Below the pieces are notes generated by a model, which saw only the letters and a program-made list of their open reading frames with translations, was not told the origin of the DNA and ran no database searches. Source: Xestospongia muta (taxonomy: Eukaryota; Porifera; Demospongiae; Haplosclerida; Petrosiidae). Taken from it: a stretch of DNA of 64,000 nt. The position numbers and the translations under genes were made by a program. This document shows positions 47,560 through 59,827 of the stretch, in pieces. Where the stretch lies: positions 4,020,618 to 4,084,617 of the forward strand of contig OY848917.1 in assembly GCA_963693285.1 (NCBI GenBank), given 5' to 3'. Position 1 is the stretch's first letter. Each line of letters begins with the position of its first letter.

Positions 47560-50500
47560 ATGTATAGTACAGCTATTACCTTTTTGTTCTTCAAGATTGT
47601 CTTGACTAGTGGACTAATTTACTATGTGCATCCCAATGGTGATGACAGTTCTTGTCCAAGCCAAAGTAACAACAGCTGTTACACATTGGACTACTATTAC
47701 CGGAAAGATTATTTTAACTCCAATACAACCTTCTACTTCATTGAGGGCATTCACATCATACCTTCTCATCAGACATACCTCATCTTTGGTGTTACTAACC
47801 TCACACTACAAGGACTAGGAAGGAGAGAACAAGGATTTCATGAGACTGTGATGCAGTCTACAGCTATCATTACTTGTGAGTCACGTACATCAAACATTAT
47901 CTTCATGTTCTCTTCCAATATAACATTGCAATCACTGACTATAAAACAGTGTGGAAGGGGACTTTTTTACAACTCACAAATACTTCACTATGCACAACAA
48001 CACCTTTTGTATGATAGAACAGCAGCATTTGGCATAGTTTTAGATAATGCCACAGTGGTTGCTGTTGAGGTCTATAATCTTTTAGTTTATGAATTTTCCG
48101 TCCTAAATAATTCAGGATATGGTCTTGTAGCTTTAAACGCTTTTGATGTAGAAATCCATAGCTCATCTTTTTCACAGAATAATCTCAATACCTTTATTGA
48201 AGGCTGTCCAGTGTTATATTGTCATGGAGCTAATCTAGCAATCTTATATACCAATCCATTTCTATGTCCATCAAGTCCTACTATATATAAAGCCAGTGTC
48301 ATCAATACCAATGTCTCGTTTAGTACTAATCTTGACTTTCCTACATCAGGTATTCATGATAGTGCTGGTTTACTAGTATACATGGAACAAACAGGAGTGT
48401 ATGGAGTAGATGTAGTTATAGACAATGTAACGGCTTATGGTAACACAGCTTTATATGGTGCTAATGTAGCAGTGATAGTAATGGCAACGGTCACTTACTA
48501 CACTGTAACAGTATCTCACCTTTACAGTAGTTTTGGCAACATGATATATCCCTTGGCTTCATCTGGCAATGCCTCTGTTGATTATGCTACATTCAGTGGT
48601 TTGGGTGTACTAACTGGTATAGCAACACGTATATCTCAAAGCAATTGTGGATATGATAGACTTCCAGACACAAATGTACCATTACAAATAAAGGATAGTA
48701 CATTTCTACATAATTTTGCTGGTGCTTTAGGTATAATGTACTTTCAAGGAGTAAATGTAAATCTCTTACAGCATGTGTCTATAAAAAACGTACACCTCAG
48801 TGACAACATTGGGTTCCTAGGAATAGGAATTTCACTTTCTGGTCAATCTACTGGAATTGGAGCACCAATTTCGTATGTTATGGAAAATGTATCAATAGAA
48901 AACTCTCTGCATAACCCATCAGCTAATCCTTATAATAATTTTACTGGTTCGGCACTCTTCCTTTATTCAGTGTACAATGTTACAATAAATGGACTATCTG
49001 TAAAGAATAATGATGCTAATGGTGCTTTAGTACTAAACTCAGCAATTGTGGTTACAGGAAAAAACAATTATTTTGTTAATAACACAGGCTACAAAGGTGG
49101 CGGAATTGCCTTTTATGGAAATAGTTTTTTAATTCTGTTTTATCCAGCAGTTATTTCGTTCATTGATAATCATGCTACTGAGACAGGCGGAGCCATTTTT
49201 GTTGATTTATCAAGTCAAATACAAAACTATTGTCTTCTTCAAGTCACACTCGACCCTGATAATATTGTAAATGAGGATCATGGCATCATATGTATTAATA
49301 ATACAGCTGTCATATCAGGGTCACTATTGTATGGAGGTAATATTGACTATTGCAATCTGCTTCCAAATTCTTGGATTTTAAATATTGTACAAAGCGGTAG
49401 TGCTCTTTTCAATGGAACATTTCAGTATTCTTCATCTAATGACAGTAATGTAAGTGTCATAGCATCTGATGCTGTTAGAGCTTGTTTTTGTAATCAGTTA
49501 CAACCAGACTGTAGTTTGGACACTGTCACTATTAATGCTTATCCTGGAGAAACTGTCAATATACCTGCAATAACAGTAGGTCAAAGGTTTGGGGCTACTA
49601 CAGGCACATTAAAAGTTGTTGAGATCATAGAAGGTCAAGAATTAGATCTAATATTGACACCATGGCAACCACATTGCCAAAATTTCACCTATACTGTCCA
49701 TGTCATGAGTCAAACTGAATTGATCTTAGCTATAACTACACTGAAAATGTCAGCTGTTATTGAGAATACACCAAATGTACCATCAGTACTAGAAACTAAT
49801 ATTACTGTCAACATTACAATTCTGAATTGCCCACCAGCTTTTGAACTTTCTCAGAATTCTGGAGAATGTACTTGCCACAGTGACATATTGGCTTCTTTGA
49901 GTACTACCAAATGTAATGCTTCGTCTCAAATTATTTCCAAACAAGGTAATGTTTGGATTGGATATAATAGTAATGATTATTGTGTTATAGCTCACCAAAA
50001 TTGCCCATTTGATTATTGTTCAATATCAGCAGTAAATTTCAATATAACCAATCCTGATATCCAGTGTGCTCTAAACAGATCTGGTACATTGTGTGGTAAA
50101 TGTGCCAATGGACTGAGCCTATTATTAGGTTCTAACAAATGTGGAACATGTTCTAACTCATACCTTGGCCTCATTATTGTATTTGCTATATTTGGAATTG
50201 GTCTAGTTGTTTTTCTGTTAGTACTAAACTTTACTATTTCACTTGGTATGATAAATGGACTTATCTTTTTTGCTAACATTATCAAACTCAATGAAGCTGT
50301 TTTCTTTCCAACTGGTCCCATACCCTTTCTAAGTCAATTTATTTCCTGGCTCAATCTTGACCTTGGTATTGAGACTTGCTTTTATAATGGTATGGATAGC
50401 TATGCAAAAGTTTGGCTTCAGTTTATATTTCCATTCTACATATGGGTCATCATCATCATTATTATATATCTTGCTAAGTATACCAAGTTTAGTCGACTTG

Positions 50501-51369
50501 TTGGCAATAATACTGTTCCAGTTCTGGCCACCCTTATATTGTTGTCTTATACAAAGTTAATCCGTACTGTTACTTTAGCTTTAACATCAGTTACTATAAA
50601 ATGTGGTCAACATTCCACACAATACTCATGGTACAATGATCCTAATATTGACTACCTGTCTGTCAAGCATGTTATCCTCTTGGTGTTTGCTCTATTTGTT
50701 CTGTGTTTTTTAATTATTCCTTTTACAGTCTTGTTAGTCCTCATGCAATTGCTGGAGGGCCCTGTACGCACGTTTAGGAGATGTAATTTTTGGTACAAAT
50801 TAAAACCATTTTTTGATGCCTTTGGTGGATCGTTTAAAGACAAATATCGATTTTGGCCAGGATTACTACTAGTTGTTAGGTTAGTACTGTTACTAGTAGT
50901 GTCATTCAATAACAGTAAAAGCACAACAGCTGCTGCAATTACTACCACTACAGCTATTCTTTTGGCTCTTTTTGCCATCTTTGGTGGTATATACAAAAAA
51001 TTACACATCAACGTTCTCGAGATTATATTCTTTCTTCTTCTTACAGCTATGTCTGCATTCAATAGCATCAATGACAAAATTGCTACACCAGTTGGACTAT
51101 CCATTGCATTTATTGTATTTGTAGTAATTGTCACCTTTCGTTGTTATCTTCGTATGGAGAACTGGACAGTAATGGTCAATATTCGTAACAAGTTTATGAA
51201 GAAAGAAAAAAGCACTGATAAACCTGAGTCAGTCATAGGACCATTGTGTGATGATGCCAGAATGCATATGGTTCTTACAGAATCTGCAATGACTGAAGTA
51301 CGTGCTATCAGAGAGCCATTGATTTATGATGATGAAGGTGGTTATTATGTCAGAGCAGACAATCTTTGA
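47560..51369 (+). CDS. G3: large beta-helix ectodomain protein with polytopic membrane domain
   Basis: An intronless gene of 1269 aa from the conserved ATG at 47560. Signal peptide, ectodomain, neck, membrane domain and tail are as in G1 and G2. It differs from both in a segment near 49640-49840, where it reads LDLILTPWQPHCQNFTYTVH and KMSAVIENTPNVPSVLETN, including three extra residues; this suggests a different donor sequence or a lost parental type. The neck and first membrane segments are nearly identical to G1. The tail is distinct (KKEKSTDKPESVIGPLC, then MVLTESAMTEV) yet keeps IREPLI and GGYYVRA. No AATAAA is evident close to the stop. Confidence 0.9.
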   Translation: MYSTAITFLFFKIVLTSGLIYYVHPNGDDSSCPSQSNNSCYTLDYYYRKDYFNSNTTFYFIEGIHIIPSHQTYLIFGVTNLTLQGLGRREQGFHETVMQSTAIITCESRTSNIIFMFSSNITLQSLTIKQCGRGLFYNSQILHYAQQHLLYDRTAAFGIVLDNATVVAVEVYNLLVYEFSVLNNSGYGLVALNAFDVEIHSSSFSQNNLNTFIEGCPVLYCHGANLAILYTNPFLCPSSPTIYKASVINTNVSFSTNLDFPTSGIHDSAGLLVYMEQTGVYGVDVVIDNVTAYGNTALYGANVAVIVMATVTYYTVTVSHLYSSFGNMIYPLASSGNASVDYATFSGLGVLTGIATRISQSNCGYDRLPDTNVPLQIKDSTFLHNFAGALGIMYFQGVNVNLLQHVSIKNVHLSDNIGFLGIGISLSGQSTGIGAPISYVMENVSIENSLHNPSANPYNNFTGSALFLYSVYNVTINGLSVKNNDANGALVLNSAIVVTGKNNYFVNNTGYKGGGIAFYGNSFLILFYPAVISFIDNHATETGGAIFVDLSSQIQNYCLLQVTLDPDNIVNEDHGIICINNTAVISGSLLYGGNIDYCNLLPNSWILNIVQSGSALFNGTFQYSSSNDSNVSVIASDAVRACFCNQLQPDCSLDTVTINAYPGETVNIPAITVGQRFGATTGTLKVVEIIEGQELDLILTPWQPHCQNFTYTVHVMSQTELILAITTLKMSAVIENTPNVPSVLETNITVNITILNCPPAFELSQNSGECTCHSDILASLSTTKCNASSQIISKQGNVWIGYNSNDYCVIAHQNCPFDYCSISAVNFNITNPDIQCALNRSGTLCGKCANGLSLLLGSNKCGTCSNSYLGLIIVFAIFGIGLVVFLLVLNFTISLGMINGLIFFANIIKLNEAVFFPTGPIPFLSQFISWLNLDLGIETCFYNGMDSYAKVWLQFIFPFYIWVIIIIIIYLAKYTKFSRLVGNNTVPVLATLILLSYTKLIRTVTLALTSVTIKCGQHSTQYSWYNDPNIDYLSVKHVILLVFALFVLCFLIIPFTVLLVLMQLLEGPVRTFRRCNFWYKLKPFFDAFGGSFKDKYRFWPGLLLVVRLVLLLVVSFNNSKSTTAAAITTTTAILLALFAIFGGIYKKLHINVLEIIFFLLLTAMSAFNSINDKIATPVGLSIAFIVFVVIVTFRCYLRMENWTVMVNIRNKFMKKEKSTDKPESVIGPLCDDARMHMVLTESAMTEVRAIREPLIYDDEGGYYVRADNL

Positions 51370-51762
51370 GTAATGGTGAATAGTTAATTATGAAATTGTT
51401 ATATTTTTATTGTGATTATTTTAATACAAATGCTGTTATTTGTTGCTATGATATAATTTAAGTTGTTTTGTCACCCTTTCTTTTTTGTTTTCATTTAAAT
51501 ATCAATATTTAATTGTTTACAGGAAAAAATATCTTGTGCAATTAGACTACTATTTTATCACAAACCTCACTTGAAAAACTCATTAGCAATTTTGGGATGC
51601 ACAGTTATGGAGTAGGACATCACTACTTTTAAGCAGCCTTGAAAAGTAATTTTCTCTCTTTTTGATAATTGTACATATAGTCAATAACAGACTACAACCT
51701 TATGTGCCTAGTACTTGTTTATGATCTATTAATTATTATACTATATTATATAATAATACATA
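51370..51762. other. G3 3' flank
   Basis: AT-rich non-coding sequence. It shares some short stretches with the G2 3' flank. Nothing else is seen. Confidence 0.4.
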
Positions 51763-52075
51763 ATAACATTATAATATTACTACTATAGTACTACCGTGGT
51801 TATCTTAATAATATTACTACTATAGTACTATTGTGGTTATCTTAATAATATTACTACTATAGTACTATTGTGATTATCTCAATCATAGTAATTTTATATA
51901 ATAATATTACTACCATAGTACTATTGTGATTACTCAATCTTTTAATCTTCAGGTGACAAATGAAGTTCCAAGACAGTTCTTGTCCTATCCCAAACATGTT
52001 TTTACACAGGATAGAACTTTTAATTGTTTGGAATTTGAGATCATCACAATTGTACTATAGTAGTAATATTATTAT
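51763..52075. mobile_element. MITE-like foldback element with tandem copies of its end
   Basis: The 33 bases at 51898-51930 and those at 52043-52075 are reverse complements with two mismatches, bounding a 178-bp element without coding capacity. Three further copies of the left end (ataatattactactatagtac...) are arranged in tandem at about 51767-51880. This structure fits a non-autonomous DNA transposon (MITE) whose terminus has been amplified. No matching transposase is visible in the window. Confidence 0.75.
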
Positions 52076-52441
52076 GTAACTTTTGGAGATCATAGTTCTA
52101 TTAATGTAAAATTTATCCTAAGACAAACTATTTTAAAATTTATTTTAAAATTCAGAATTTTTAAAAGATTGAGGCAAGATGCTTACGAAGACAGACTGAG
52201 AAGTCAGCTATTCCCCATACTAAGTCATGTGTCATGAATTAACACCAACAATTCAAGATCATTTAGAACATGGCATTATTTGTTTTCATTATATATTTTC
52301 TTTATTCTATACCGATAATTCCATCCCCAGCAAGGTCATGTTATAATACTAAAGGGTAATTATTACACTTCAGACCGTAACACTACGTCAGGAATTCAAT
52401 TTTTTGAAAAGGGGTGGATGTGTCATCTATAAACACTCCTA

Positions 52442-55400
52442 ATGGAGGACTCAGTGGAAGACGGGATCGTTAACATCCTTAGGGGTGACTTCTCTTCTTT
52501 GCCACCTAAAACAAATAACATTGTCAGAATATTTGTCAGCTCTACATTCGGAGGTAAATCTTCTGATATTCTATTACTGTAGCAAACCAATATAACTCAT
52601 TGTGGTAATATTAAATACCAGTATTTTGCCACTAGGTAAGGGTCTGGCTTAGTCAAGTTTAAAGCAGCAACAATATTTTTTCAAAGCTTTGGCTCTCTAA
52701 CCTTGTAAAGCAATGCTATAGAATGATAATTTTTATGTTAAACAGTTAAATTTTATGCTGTGGCAAAACTTGCTATAATGGAAATCCTTCACTTTAATGG
52801 GAAATTAACATTATACCAAGTCATAACAATAACAAAATAGCTAGTACTACAAGGGGTGGGAATGAAATGAAATAGGAAGTTGACGTTCATTCCATTTAAC
52901 TAATAGATTTTGTTCTTGAGAGGAATTATCTGATCAAGAAAGTATTTCCAAGAATTCATCAATATTGTCAGACATTGGGATTAGAATTTCAAGTAGTTGA
53001 CATGCGATGGGGAGTTAAAGATCACAGTGTTACTTCACATGAAATCAGCAGAGTTTGTTTAAAGGAGATTACATTGTGTCAGCAGCTTTCCTTAGGCCCA
53101 TCATTTATCGTAAGTCGCAACAGTAGTTATAGATGTAGATAAAATATCAAAAAAAAGACTTTAAGTCTTTGTAGTTGGTATATAGTTTGATATACATATA
53201 AGAAGCTTTCAATGTGTAGCACAGAATGATTGTGCTTTGTTACCTCTACTCGGCAGTATAATTTTAGAATTATGCCATATCTCAGCAGCTACAAGTACTA
53301 TTATAGACCCTGAGTGGTAGTAAATATTTGCTTTATCTGAATGAGTGGAAACTATTAAAAGTGATCAAAATGTCTCATTATTTTACATTGTTCTAGCTTC
53401 TATTATATTTATACAACTGAATTATGAAAGTTGTATATACATCCTATTTGTTTTTTTTACACAGTAATGCTAGAGTTTCAGTTTCATCTTTGTGGTTTCA
53501 TATTTTGCCCTACACATATGCTATTATTACATCACCTGACATCAAAGATAATTTAAGCTGTTTGAATATAGTACCTAGCAACAACCATGTTAAAGTTATT
53601 CATGTGTCACTCACTGTATAACATATAAGGTTTTTTGTCTCATAGTGCTTTTGCATACTACTAGCTATGGATTCTTTTCAACTCAACAGCTACTGGATTT
53701 GTAGTCTAGCTAGCTAGCCCCTCCTCCTTTTTGTCTTACTGCTTCATTGGAATGTGTAGAATGTGAGGCAGTACCACAAAGTTGTAATGGTTATGAATAT
53801 TGTTATTATGGTAGTAGCCCATTTTGGAAGATTGTGTAGCTTTGGTTAAACTTTAACATTGTTTATGGAAGCTTGTATAACCTTGGTAAGCTTGGAGTGG
53901 GAACATTCTAGACTGATAAATTACAAATATGTGTGAAAGTTAATTTTGGCAACATTTATAACAGATCTAATGATGAGAATCTAGACCTATCTTGAAGCTA
54001 TTAAGATGAACATTGTGATTTTATGCTTGAAAAAACAGCAAAAGCTTAGAACGTAACTGTTATGCCTGTTGTAATAATAATATTTATAACCACTACTACA
54101 ATTTTGTGGTACTCCCCCACATTCCACAGGGAAGCCAACTAACTTCACATTAGACCTTGGTCAGTTTATCACAGAGGAGAGGGGATAGCTCAGTAAACTA
54201 ATTGATTTAATGATCTGGCTAATGAAACAATGTGTTTTAATAAATGGCTACAACCTTTCAAACAAATTCAATTATTATAGAAACTATTCAAAAGTCCTTA
54301 ACATATAGTTGTAGTAAGTGTTTTGTTAGATGATGTGTCGTTATACAATTAAGATTTCTGTACTCACTTTACTAGCTACAATTTCACTGAAGCTTCTCCT
54401 TTTTCAAATTTGTTTAGATTGTTTCATGTAAGACTGGTACTAGTATAATGTTAGTCTATATTTATGGTATACAACAATTTAAACTGACCAATAATTTTAA
54501 ATTTTTCAGCACACGTCAACCACCGAGATGTATAGCAACCAATGAATTTGTTAAATCTATATCATGAATACTTCTCAGCATATTAAGCTTCAACATTCTA
54601 GCTTCCTGTCATTTCTATGCATTTGCCTCTTCTACAATCTTCAGAACTTCAATATAATGTTCAAACAGTTATAGAACAATACTCAGTTACAGTCAAATTG
54701 CTAATATTATTATTTGTGATGTCTTTATTAATTTTTGTATAGGCATTTCTGGGTAATCGCTATGGATACCAACCTCTTCCTCCAAGTATTTCACAAGAAC
54801 ATTTTGAAAGTATGCTACAAATAGCTGAAAACAAGACTATTGATACATCACTTCTTTGTCAGTGGTACAAACTGGACACAAACATTATGCCATCATTATA
54901 TCAACTTCAACCTATCACTGATTTCTATCCATACTACAGTGATTATTCAAGTGTTCTCCAAAAGAGCCACCAACAGCAATGGCATCAGACTTATGATCTG
55001 TTATTTGAGACAATATCCACTTTAACAACCATTGCAGTGAGCTTATCTCTAATGACTGAACATGAAGCACACCAGTATGTCATGTCCAGTAAGTTGTTCC
55101 ATTCTTAAAATAACCATGATCTCTAGATTGTTACATTTCTACTTCACAAGTTTCTATCTGTTAAAAAGAGCATCCTCTTTTGTGATGCCATTCTAATGTT
55201 ATGAGGTATCACTGTAATCTGTTTACTCAAAACAAATTTATGTTTTATCTATAGTCTCATATTTTGGTATCATGTACACTCAACAGTTTGATCGTGTCTA
55301 TTCATGTGGTAACAACAGATGACTTGAGAAATAATGTGGTTGATCAGATGCTGAGCCTTTTTTGTCATAATAGTATTATGAGTGGATATAATTTCATCAG

Positions 55401-58400
55401 CCTAAGTAACTACTGATGAATGAATCATGTACCCTCATAATTAGGAAGTAAGGTGTTTACTCATTTACTTTATCTTTTATAGTTACGGAGGAAGAACTGA
55501 CTCATGGATTGTTACACGTGACTTCTGATGTTGACAATCACTGTTTATGTTACATGAGGGACTTACGAGGCCTTCAAGACAATCTCACCGATGAAAAATC
55601 CCGACGTTATATAGACATGAAATCTTCAGGACAGATCAATTCAACAGTTCAGAAATATCTTGCATTTCTTAAGGACATTGTGATCCCAAAGAAACTTTCC
55701 TCTGCAAATATCCATCGTTATACAATAGATTGGTTGCCAAATGGAGTAAGCTCTGATAATCAAGAGCATTTAGATTATTTGGATGCTTTTGGTACACAAG
55801 TTCACAATGATATACAATGCTTAATCGATCGTGCCAGAAGCAAACAAGTGATATCTGTGCCTCCCCAATTTTTACCTGTATTTGAAGAGTCCTTACACCA
55901 TGCTCATTTTTGCATTGGGAAATGTTCATTGTTTCAAGGAAGAAGCTCAGAATTAAATACAATTAAGAGCTTACTGCTAACTGGTTTAAGGCATCCATTC
56001 GTAATACATGGTGAGTCTGGCACAGGAAAAACATCTCTAGTTGCGATGGTTGCTTATAGTATACAGGAATGGTGTGGCTCTTCAGCCGTGAGTGTACTTC
56101 GTTTTCTTGGAACATCTCCCTCCTCATCAACCATCTCTGCTACTTTGCTAAGTGTATGTACACAATTGTGTATACTGTACAATATTAAGAAGCCTCATTT
56201 ACAAGACTTGGAATTTACCGATATCGCCCAATTTTTTAATCACCTTTTGCTCAATGAACTTCCTCAGAAAGTGAAATCTCATTTATTTATTTTATTGGAT
56301 TCACTTGATCAACTGTCCACTAGCAATGCAGCTCATGCATTGAATTGGTTACCTAAAACATTGCCCGGTAATGTTCATATCATAGTGTCAACATTATCAG
56401 ACAAATACAATTGCTTACGTTCAATTCAAAATGTTGTTACCCAGGAAGATTTCTATTTGGAATTAAAGGAACTGCCCATTAAGACAGGGCTAGAAGTTTT
56501 TAAGGGATGGCTTCACAAAGCAGGACGAAGAATAAACGAAAATCAAACAACAGCAGTCTCTAAAGCTCTCCAACAATGTTGTCAGCCGTTGTTTATTCGT
56601 CTACTCTTTCACCAGGCATTAACATGGTCCTCATATACACCTACTGATACTGTTACACTACCTTCGTCTACTGCAGAGGCTCTGGCTCTAATTTTCAGTA
56701 ACCTTGAAGAACATCATGGAGAGCAATTGATACAGCGATCACTTGGTTATTTGACAGCATCACGACATGGCCTCACAGAAGGTGAATTGGAGGATATACT
56801 ATCTTTAGATGACGATGTTATCAATGATGCATATCAATACTGGGATCCTCCAATACTAGACATAATCCGTATTCCACAGTTGTTATGGAAGAGAGTGCGT
56901 TATGATATATCAGAATTTCTTGCGGAAAGGCAGGCTGATGGTAAAACAGTGTTATCCTGGTACCATAGGCAATTCATTGAAACTGCCCGGGAACGATATC
57001 TCTCTGATGGTAGACATCTTCATGCCAACATTGCAACCTATTTCAATGGCTGTTATGGCGGCAATTTACTTAAGCCGATCACATTAACCCATCGAAATCT
57101 GATGCTTGAACATGTTAGCAGACAAGTAGCAATGCAACCTCTGGAGTATTATGATGGTGTTTATAACCTCAGAAAGCTTTCAGAATTACCCTTTCAATTG
57201 ACGTTTGCTGGTAAGAATGATGACCTTAAAAGTTTAAATTTATGTAACTTTGAGTGGCTCTTGACCAAACTAAGAGCAACGTCATACACAGAAACCATTA
57301 TTGATTTCATAGTGGCTCTGGAAGGAGTTTCAGACACAAATGTGGCTGTTGTTAGAGACACTTTAGTGCTTTCAGCACATAGTATCAAATTAGATCCAAC
57401 CTCTTTGACTGGTCAGTTACTAGGTAGGCTGCAAGCAGTCAGCAAGAATCACCAATACGTTCAATCACTTCTGAAGCAAGCACAAACTTGGGTGAATTCT
57501 TACAAGAATGACTTAATTTATCCTGTCAATGATTGTCTTATAGGTCCTGGTGGACCTCTAAAAACCACACTCTCTGGTCATAATGGAGTAATACACGATA
57601 TTCTGTTTTGCAAAACACTTCCAAAAATAGTTATCTCAACATCCAAAGATTCACACAAAGCATTGTTCAATGTTTGGGATGTAAGTTGCATAGATGCTGT
57701 TCATAACCAACATGCCCTGCAAATTGTTGGTGATTCTACTCCATGTGCAACCATGTTTAATAACTGGTTAGTAGGGACATGTGGAGTTGCTATTAAAGTG
57801 TGGAATGTGCAGACAGGAGAAATTCATTTGGAGATTTCAGCAACATCTATCGTTACGTGCTTAGTTTCATCCAAAACATCTGTTATAGTAGGTCTAGCAA
57901 ATGGGAATTTATTGCTTCTGCATATGGACACGAAATCTACATCTGTTTTAAAGGCTTATGATGAAGCTTCAGTTTTGACATTAAGCTCTTCTGGCGAGTT
58001 GGTTGTATCGGGATCCTCAAATGGAGAAATAGTCTGTTACAATTTGCAATCTTGTAGTATCCTATGGCGCACAACATTCCATAAAAAAGCAGTAACATGT
58101 CTTTATATGTTGTATGATGACAATTCCAGTGTAGCATATACTTCATCTGCTTCTGATGATATAGACATAAACGTTTGGTGCTCACATACTGGTGAGCTTC
58201 TTCACAGTCTGTCAGGTCACAAAAAAGCAATCAAATGTCTAAAAATGTGGGTGTTGGAAGATAACACTAGACAGAACAATGTAATGATTGCATCAGGATC
58301 ACTAGATGGGACCATCAGGATTTGGGATCTCTTGGAAGGTAGTTGTATTCACATACTTTCAGGTCATTCCAGTAGTGTCTGGTGTATTGACGTTATTCCT

Positions 58401-59600
58401 TTAAGAAATGTTATTGTCAGTGGTTCTAAGGATGACTTTTTGAAAGTATGGGATTTGAGTTCCGGTCAATGTGTGCATACTTTAGAAGGGCATTCATCAT
58501 GGATATCAGCTGTCAAAGTGCATAATAAATCCATTATTTTCTCAGGTTCTAATGATAAATCACTGAAGATATGGAACCCATGGGATGTGCATAATCTTCA
58601 GACTAATGAACGGCATCTGAAACAGCCTGAATGTATAGCCATGACATCTTGTGGCTCCAAAACAATTTCTGGGGCTCCGGATTCAATCAAGATTTGGGAA
58701 ACATCATCCGGCAAATGCTTACATACCTTTGCAATACCTGCATCATGCATCTCCATTCATGACTACAAGGACAACATTGCCATTTCTGGATCAAATGAAG
58801 GAATGTTAAACATTCTAGATTTGATTAACTTTGTTGTAATTCACTCATTTAAAGGGCACAACAGACGCGTCACTAGCATTGTAACACTACAACAAAATGA
58901 TCATGTTCTAACCTCATCAGGTGATGGTTTTATAAGAGAGTGGACTTGTGATACTTGGTCATGCCTTAATGTATATGCTGGTCACACTGCTGGCATTGAA
59001 TGTATAGCCATCTCAAGCGATTGTCATATACTAGCATCTGGGTCGACTGATTGTACAATTGGGATGTGGCACTCACCAGCAGAAAAAGTGTTTTTACAAG
59101 GTCATAAGAAGTCAGTGACATGTTTAAGCATGTGCTCCGACAAAATAGCTTCAGGTAGTGATGACTTCACACTCAGGATATGGAATATTAAGACAGCTAC
59201 ATGTATCCATGTGATGCATTTTACTGATAGTGTCAAGTGCCTATCACTCGATAATGAGGTAGTGATTGCTGGTGCTCATAGTGCGCAAGAGCAACTTAAA
59301 TCATGGAACATACATAATGGAACATACATCAATTCTTACATAGGCCATACTCATGCTGTGATGTGCATGCTTACAATTACTTGTAAGAATCGTGAATACT
59401 TGATTACTGGGTCTCGAGATGGGAAAGTTAAACTATGGAAGAAGAGTACAGCGATCTTGTTAGCAACGTTTGATCTTCAATCTCAAGTAAAACATATTTG
59501 TGCTGTTTCAAATGATGAAGTTTGTACTGTATTGTCAGCAACGACTAAATCTGGTCCAATAGCCATATTAAAAGTATTACATCCACCAAATAAAAATTAA
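52442..59600 (+). CDS. NWD1: NWD1-like NACHT and WD-repeat protein
   Basis: Four exons, 52442-52553, 52907-53109, 54743-55088 and 55483-59600, join in frame with GT-AG sites into 1592 aa. An in-frame stop just upstream supports the ATG at 52442. Residues about 25-160 form a DUF4062-type domain (VRIFVSSTF, ERNYLIKKVFPRIHQYC, VVDMRWGV, FLGNRYGYQPLP). The NACHT NTPase has Walker A GESGTGKTS at about 397-405 and Walker B LFILLDSLDQL near 488-498. From about 910 to the end there are roughly a dozen WD40 repeats, e.g. ASGSLDGTIRIWDL, VSGSKDDFLKVWDL, ASGSDDFTLRIWN. Vertebrate NWD1 and NWD2 have this order, and NLR-like proteins of this type are cytosolic ATP-driven assembly factors or sensors. TEP1 shares DUF4062-NACHT-WD40, but no TROVE domain is seen here. 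AATAAA lies at 59756-59761. Intron 2 (53110-54742) contains nothing recognisable. Confidence 0.92.
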
Positions 59601-59827
59601 AATGACACAAGAATTGCAGAAAATCAAACACACATACCGTATTATCAAAAACAAGGCAGACAATTTAATTCATTAACATTATTGTTACTTTTAACCACTG
59701 TTTTTAATTGTATATAAAATTAGTACAGTAAACAAAAAAGCATTTTTTTAACAAAAATAAATGTTGATGTAGATTTAGACTTATTATGAAATAGGACTTA
59801 TACCAGACATTGGAAAACTTTTGTTGA

